Positions 59,185 to 64,000 of a stretch of 64,000 bases of DNA are shown piece after piece (position 1 is the stretch's first letter; every line of letters begins with the position of its first letter). Location: the NCBI GenBank assembly GCA_947462335.1, contig OX381707.1, forward strand, positions 36,507,618 through 36,571,617, in the 5' to 3' direction. The notes under the pieces were generated by a model that saw only the letters and a list, made by a program, of their open reading frames with translations, was not told the DNA's origin and did no database searches. Origin of the DNA: Harmothoe impar (lineage: Eukaryota > Annelida > Polychaeta > Phyllodocida > Polynoidae). A program made the position numbers and the translations under genes.

Positions 59185-61644
59185 CTACCTGCCATGTGTC
59201 GCCGCATCACGGAAACGCGTACATAGTTCATGGTCTCGATGGTCACCCCAGCCACCATTAGGCTTGGGCATGCGCGCCATGGAGCGCGGGTACCCGTTAA
59301 TGATTAGTTTATCCGGATACAGGTACTGTTTGTTTCGCGTCAACAGATTCTCTATCTGTCGCACCTTCTCCTCTGAGTTACACCGCTTCCCTTTGTGATG
59401 CACCCCACTGCAATAATCAAGGAACAAGGGATCCATGAGAGATATCTTAATCATAAAGACCAGCATGAAATACCATTAATATTACCATGAAGCCATTCTG
59501 CCATACTACTTATAGAAGTGTGTGGATAGAAGCATTTCTGTGTAAAGTCTGGGATATATTAATTTTATATATACATGTATTCATTTTAATACTAGGTCCT
59601 TTTATTAACTAGAAGTACCAGTGTTTTTCAATTGGGAACATTCTTAATAACGTTTTCATTACACTAATATTATAAGCGCTTGGCTGTACCTACCATTCTC
59701 CTATATGGAAGATGCGTGGTGATTTGGACAGCATGACCTTTAACCGTCCGGGGATGCATGTCAAACTGATAGACTGTAGTGACCAATCCCAGTTGTAGTC
59801 ATCAAAACGACAAAAATTCTGAAAAGCAGTACCAAACATTGTTAAGGATATAAAACAAAGTAATGCCTCTTTCCCAAAACACATTCTGAAACTCAGTGAG
59901 CATTATTCTGAGGAAGTAAAACTGGTTCAATGGACTGGTTATTATGAATATACATTTGGGAATCATGTGGTATCTTCTCTAAGGCTCACTCCTTTGTCAC
60001 TGAAAATTTTAGCAATAGATCTGATTTTAATTAGTTATCATTAAGAATACCATTTCTACTGCTGGTTTGAAATCACATTAGAATTATCAATCTCTCCTTT
60101 TACAAATCACTGAAAGAATTTTGGCAAGTACATAGGCCTACACTGTTTTAATGTTATATTTCACTACTCTAACGGTCACCGACCACCGACCTACCTGGCC
60201 ACATTTTTTAATCTTCTCCCAGATTGTCCTGTTGAGGGCCATGCCCATATTGTGCTTTGTAGACACCCAGTCTGTGACATCTACCTGTAAACAGCAAACA
60301 CACACCACACCCCATGTTAAAGTGATGCTTACACCATACAACAAATTCACTTTTGTCCAAAGATTCCCGCGTTGTTAAACTGTCGCAAAACGCAACAGCT
60401 TGGTGAACGTTCGGAACGTCAGTGCACTCAGGAAAAAAGCACAGACCATGAGCAGAATGTAAAGAGAGGAAGAGCGAGAGAGGAGGTTGAGGAAGATAGC
60501 AAATAATGTCTAACTTAAGATTTGATGTTTACGACGAGAATGAATATGCGCCCTGTGATACAACATAGACCGAAAAAATGCCAATTATCATAAAGACACA
60601 AAATAATTGATATATATATATACATAGTACGAATAGTAATTGTAGGTGGAAAGAATATATTTCCTCAAGATTTGCAATGTACTGATCCTGTCGCTAAAAT
60701 ACAAAGTAAGAAGATCTTACGTTCCTGGGCCATGTTCGAAATACGGATAAGAATAATCATATTTCTATCATCACCAGTTTATAAATGTCAGTGATTCATA
60801 AAATAAATGTAGAATCATCATTTTAAACGTGTATAATTATATTGTGGCGAGCATCAATGGGAAACTTTCTGCCAAAGCAGTCACTGGTTGTGGGTAAAGG
60901 AAGCATTCTTCGGCAGAGTTGCCATTCGGTAAGAAGCAATGGTAGCCCTCTGTACAGTGCGACGACCAAATGGTTATCACCAAGATTACATTATTTAAGT
61001 GCACTTCTTCGGTTAACAATGCTAATTGTATCATTGAATATATTTTTATATATTCATACAATTAGAATCTATGGTTCTATTCTGTTAATGGTGTCTCTTG
61101 TGTAAGAGTGCCATGTTCCTAGGGTTAAACGTGAAAATTAGTCTGGTCGTCAAAGTGTATCATGGTGAAGCAGGAAAGCTGAACTGCTTTATCTACTAGG
61201 TCATAGAAATATTAAGGGATACCACATATTGAGTTAGCAACAGAGTTAAAGGAATTGCATTTTATTTACTCAGGATTAAAACGATTTAAAGAGGGACCTA
61301 TCCTACAACAAGGTTTCAATCAATTCAAGTTGGTAGTTTGGTTAGTTAGGTATGGACTGGTATATAGCGTATACATAGGTTGTACCATACGTAAAGCAGG
61401 GATATGCTATATATATGATGTGAGCGCTGGCGATTCATGACCAACAGTATGATCGCTTTAAGAATTAGCTCGGAGAAAACGGACATTTAATAAAAAAAGG
61501 AAATCATCTCTATCAACTGAGTATACAACCCAAGAAGCCATACCCATAGCACAATCAGTTAAATTGAGGATGATACATAAAGAATTCAAAACTTACGTCG
61601 GCTAGTTTGTCATCACTGCCGAACACCCAGGAATAGATAAAACC
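59185..61644 (-). CDS. MGAT2: MGAT2, alpha-1,6-mannosyl-glycoprotein 2-beta-GlcNAc transferase; last four coding exons (5' part outside window)
   Basis: Golgi type II membrane enzyme (family GT16) that adds beta-1,2-GlcNAc to the alpha-1,6-mannose arm, committing N-glycans to the complex type. Exons in transcript order are 61597-61644, 60195-60284, 59694-59818 and 59185-59407 (TAG stop at 59185-59187). Introns are about 1312, 376 and 286 bp, all GT-AG on the minus strand. Reading phase is 0, 0 and then 2, with a cysteine codon split across the last junction. The exons give about 161 residues matching the C-terminal third of the roughly 447-residue human enzyme. Recognisable motifs are STKHNMG, DDYNWDW, PRIFHIGEC, HHK, NKQY and NGGWGDHRDHELC. 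From family knowledge, the Asp in NWDW corresponds to the catalytic base (human Asp347) and the His in IFHIG to the metal ligand (human His374); both are present. The donor-binding domain and membrane anchor are not in the window. The 48-bp exon is least certain. The 3' end agrees with the family's usual ending. Confidence 0.88.
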
Positions 61645-64000
61645 CTGTGTTGATGAAAACCGAGTTAAATACATTAGCAAAAGCCTAGTGGAAACAAGGA
61701 GTGGACCTTAAAATGCTTAAAATTCCTTAGGTGACATTGTAGCAACTTATTTCATATAAATCAGTGCATAGTTTTATCATGACGACTCAATACTTTTCGG
61801 AATGTAACTCATCTGTTCTAAGAGCCAGAGGGCCTCTGATATATTTTTAAAAATAGATTCTACTTTAAATTCCCATTCTCAGTCATAATGCCACATCATG
61901 TTTGATGATACAATCCATAAATCTACATGCCTGTGTACATGCTTTCTGATCTTTGCTCTCTTATGGCATGCTTTATAGGAGTAAACTTTCAAAGCCTTTA
62001 TTTTGGGAAAATTAGATGCATAACACCATGCCTTTTCTAGCCACACTAATAATGTTGATGACACCAACAAGGACCCTGTGAAGGTAGTCATGGGTCATAC
62101 GACAAGCAATCAGTTACATTTTGTTTGCCTTTCTTCCTGACAAAGGTAAAATAGTTTCAATATTTTCTCATGAATAACTGTACAATGTACATCTACAACT
62201 ATTGAAATCCTTAATGCCTATCGGGACATCTTGAACTAGATTAGTGGTGATTGATGATACGGGTGCACTGTAACTCTGATGTATAGAGGGAACTTGGGTT
62301 AGCAGATAGATGGGTGCCAATCCAAACAAGAAGATGATAATTATATTGTATTTGTATTACTGAGAATAGACTTCCCAAAAGATGATGCATCAAACTGAGA
62401 AAGATATGACACCGGTTTTCTGTGTTTTTTTAAGTATGAAATGAGGATGGTAAAAATGAGTTCCCAATATGACACAATATAAATCATTTAATTGTTAAAT
62501 AGGGAATACAAAGAACTGGAATAGCATGGCTGCATTGAGTAATATCACACGTGGACCTCTCGAGGGTCTTTTATCCAGCAAATTGCTGTTAAATGTAATA
62601 CCTTTAATCTATTTTTATATTTCATCAACAATCCTATTATCTGTAGGTTAGATCTGACTTATTCTTATAAGTTTATTGCTGACTTAACTAGGACACTAGT
62701 GACTAAAAGATCTGAGGAAATAAGTGATAGGTGATATTTGCTGTACAAGGATCACCATTCTGCAGTAGATGTTCGTCCTATGCCTATCATGCTTAGACTC
62801 ATTACAGAAGTAGATCATATCTAATGGTCACCCCTTTCATGTGTGGTATATAATATAGTAACTGCGAGGGCTAATCACTTCAATTTTAATTATCTTAAAT
62901 ACGGCAGTGAGTAGTTTCAAGTGAACACCAACCATGGACATTCAATTGCTATATATCTGACAAGTGAAACAGACACAACAATTTTACGGATATTGAAGGT
63001 AAATGTTTAGTATGTAGTTATCAATGTATACTATATAATAGAGTGGATACATGCTTCTTATTATCCTGAACTAGAATTCATCATATACTACACTGAATCA
63101 TGATGATGAAAAGTAAATTCATTATGAAAACCACAAAGTCTCTCAATTGATATAGATTGGACAGCAAAGAATCCCAACTAATCTATCTATTGTATGCTCT
63201 TCCGAATTCTTCACTCATTAAATCATTTTGTGGAGTAAGACCACGAATCTATTAGAAGAGAATCTGGACTATAAAGATGGACAAAATCTACGAAAAATCT
63301 AATCAAAATGCTTATCTTGGTGCCATTAGTAGAACTCGTTCGTTATTTAGGAATCACATCACAAATATGTTAATAGGGGTGTCTCAGGGAGGGTAGGTTA
63401 ATACATGTACACTGTAAACGATTAAAATCCCAGAGAAACGGTTATCCACAGTAGAATACCTAGTACACCCACCGGCAATCCTCGATTTATCTAAACAGCG
63501 CAAGGCAACATTTTTATATCAGTCCCTGATTGAATTATCCCAAAAGGATATAATTGTTTACAGTTTTCCAAAGCTTTGTTAGCATCTTAAATACAATATA
63601 GCCGAGGAGAAACCTTTCATCTATTCCTGTCAAGCTGCTATCAAAGATTGCCCTTTTTTGGACTGAATTAACTTTTTATCTGAAGCATCTTATTACTAAA
63701 TCACAAAAAAAATCTCATGATAAGTATTTCTAAAAACAGATGGAATAGACCTAACCGGAATTTTTATTTAGTCGGGCCATAAGTTAAGGGGTCTGTGGGG
63801 CAGAATGAAAATGACTTATTATTTTTAGAAATTATTTAGGAGGGCGGGATTTAGTTAGTTTAATACATGCAGGCTGGGTTGCATTATAATCATAAGCTGG
63901 CATGGGGCTACCAACTGTCAACTACTCTATTGACAGTCAGGATCAACTGTCAATATTTATGTTGACAGCTAACCAACTGCTGTCTAACCATTCTTCTAGC
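61645..64000 (-). other. Presumed intron of MGAT2 running off the window
   Basis: I looked on the minus strand for the family's EEDH and HHWWWK-coding segments and did not find them. The next upstream exon should lie beyond 64000. One unsupported frame (61879-62091, minus) is present. Confidence 0.5.

Noticed and set aside
59076..59261. Plus-strand frame over the MGAT2 last exon
   Set aside because: Antisense shadow of the MGAT2 exon and its 3' side.
60837..61061. Minus-strand frame inside an MGAT2 intron, with an acceptor-like CAG
   Set aside because: Does not match any MGAT2 segment, and the flanking exons join in phase without it.

Overview
The window is nuclear DNA of an animal, most likely a marine or other non-vertebrate metazoan. 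The evidence is spliced exons of a vertebrate-type N-glycan enzyme with GT-AG introns, a metazoan Ty3/Gypsy-type LTR retrotransposon, several families of MITEs, tRNA-derived SINE remnants and very low gene density. I cannot name the species. There is no sign of prokaryotic gene organisation, CRISPR arrays or rRNA, and most open frames in the window are chance or repeat-derived.

Layout. (1) About 1-20.6 kb is a diverged, tandemly duplicated landscape. The clearest pair of copies is about 9.24-14.65 kb and 15.3-20.56 kb (offset about 6 kb). Related partial blocks lie at 0-7 kb. A 397-bp foldback element (5820-6216) and a TA-flanked MITE (10718-10940) are inserted in it. (2) About 21.4-46.5 kb is a second family of tandem segmental duplications, with anchor blocks recurring three to five times. 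It is interrupted by a complete-looking but internally deleted LTR retrotransposon (29171-35503) and by TTAA-flanked, piggyBac-like MITEs. Three of these MITEs can be checked against empty paralogous sites inside the same array. (3) About 46.5-58.5 kb is gene-poor sequence. It holds a TIR element with a nested SINE-like sequence, a promoter-like CpG/ETS patch near 49.3 kb, a perfect 17-bp hairpin at 52.52 kb and a Harbinger-type MITE at 53.49 kb. (4) 59.18-61.64 kb, minus strand, carries the last four coding exons of MGAT2 (N-acetylglucosaminyltransferase II). The rest of that gene lies beyond base 64000.

The retrotransposon is the richest object. Its 312-bp LTRs differ at only two positions by eye. 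It has a 4-bp target duplication (TAAG), a tRNA-His-like primer site, a long Gag with coiled coil, PPxY motif and zinc knuckle, a protease and the first part of reverse transcriptase. The RT active site, RNase H and integrase are gone. The same frame then runs into an unrecognised basic/coiled-coil ORF. Its 3' untranslated region holds tandem hairpins whose stems differ by compensatory base changes. Together this suggests a recently active element that relied on enzymes supplied in trans.

All similarity statements come from reading the sequence by eye. No alignment or database search was run, and percentages are approximate.
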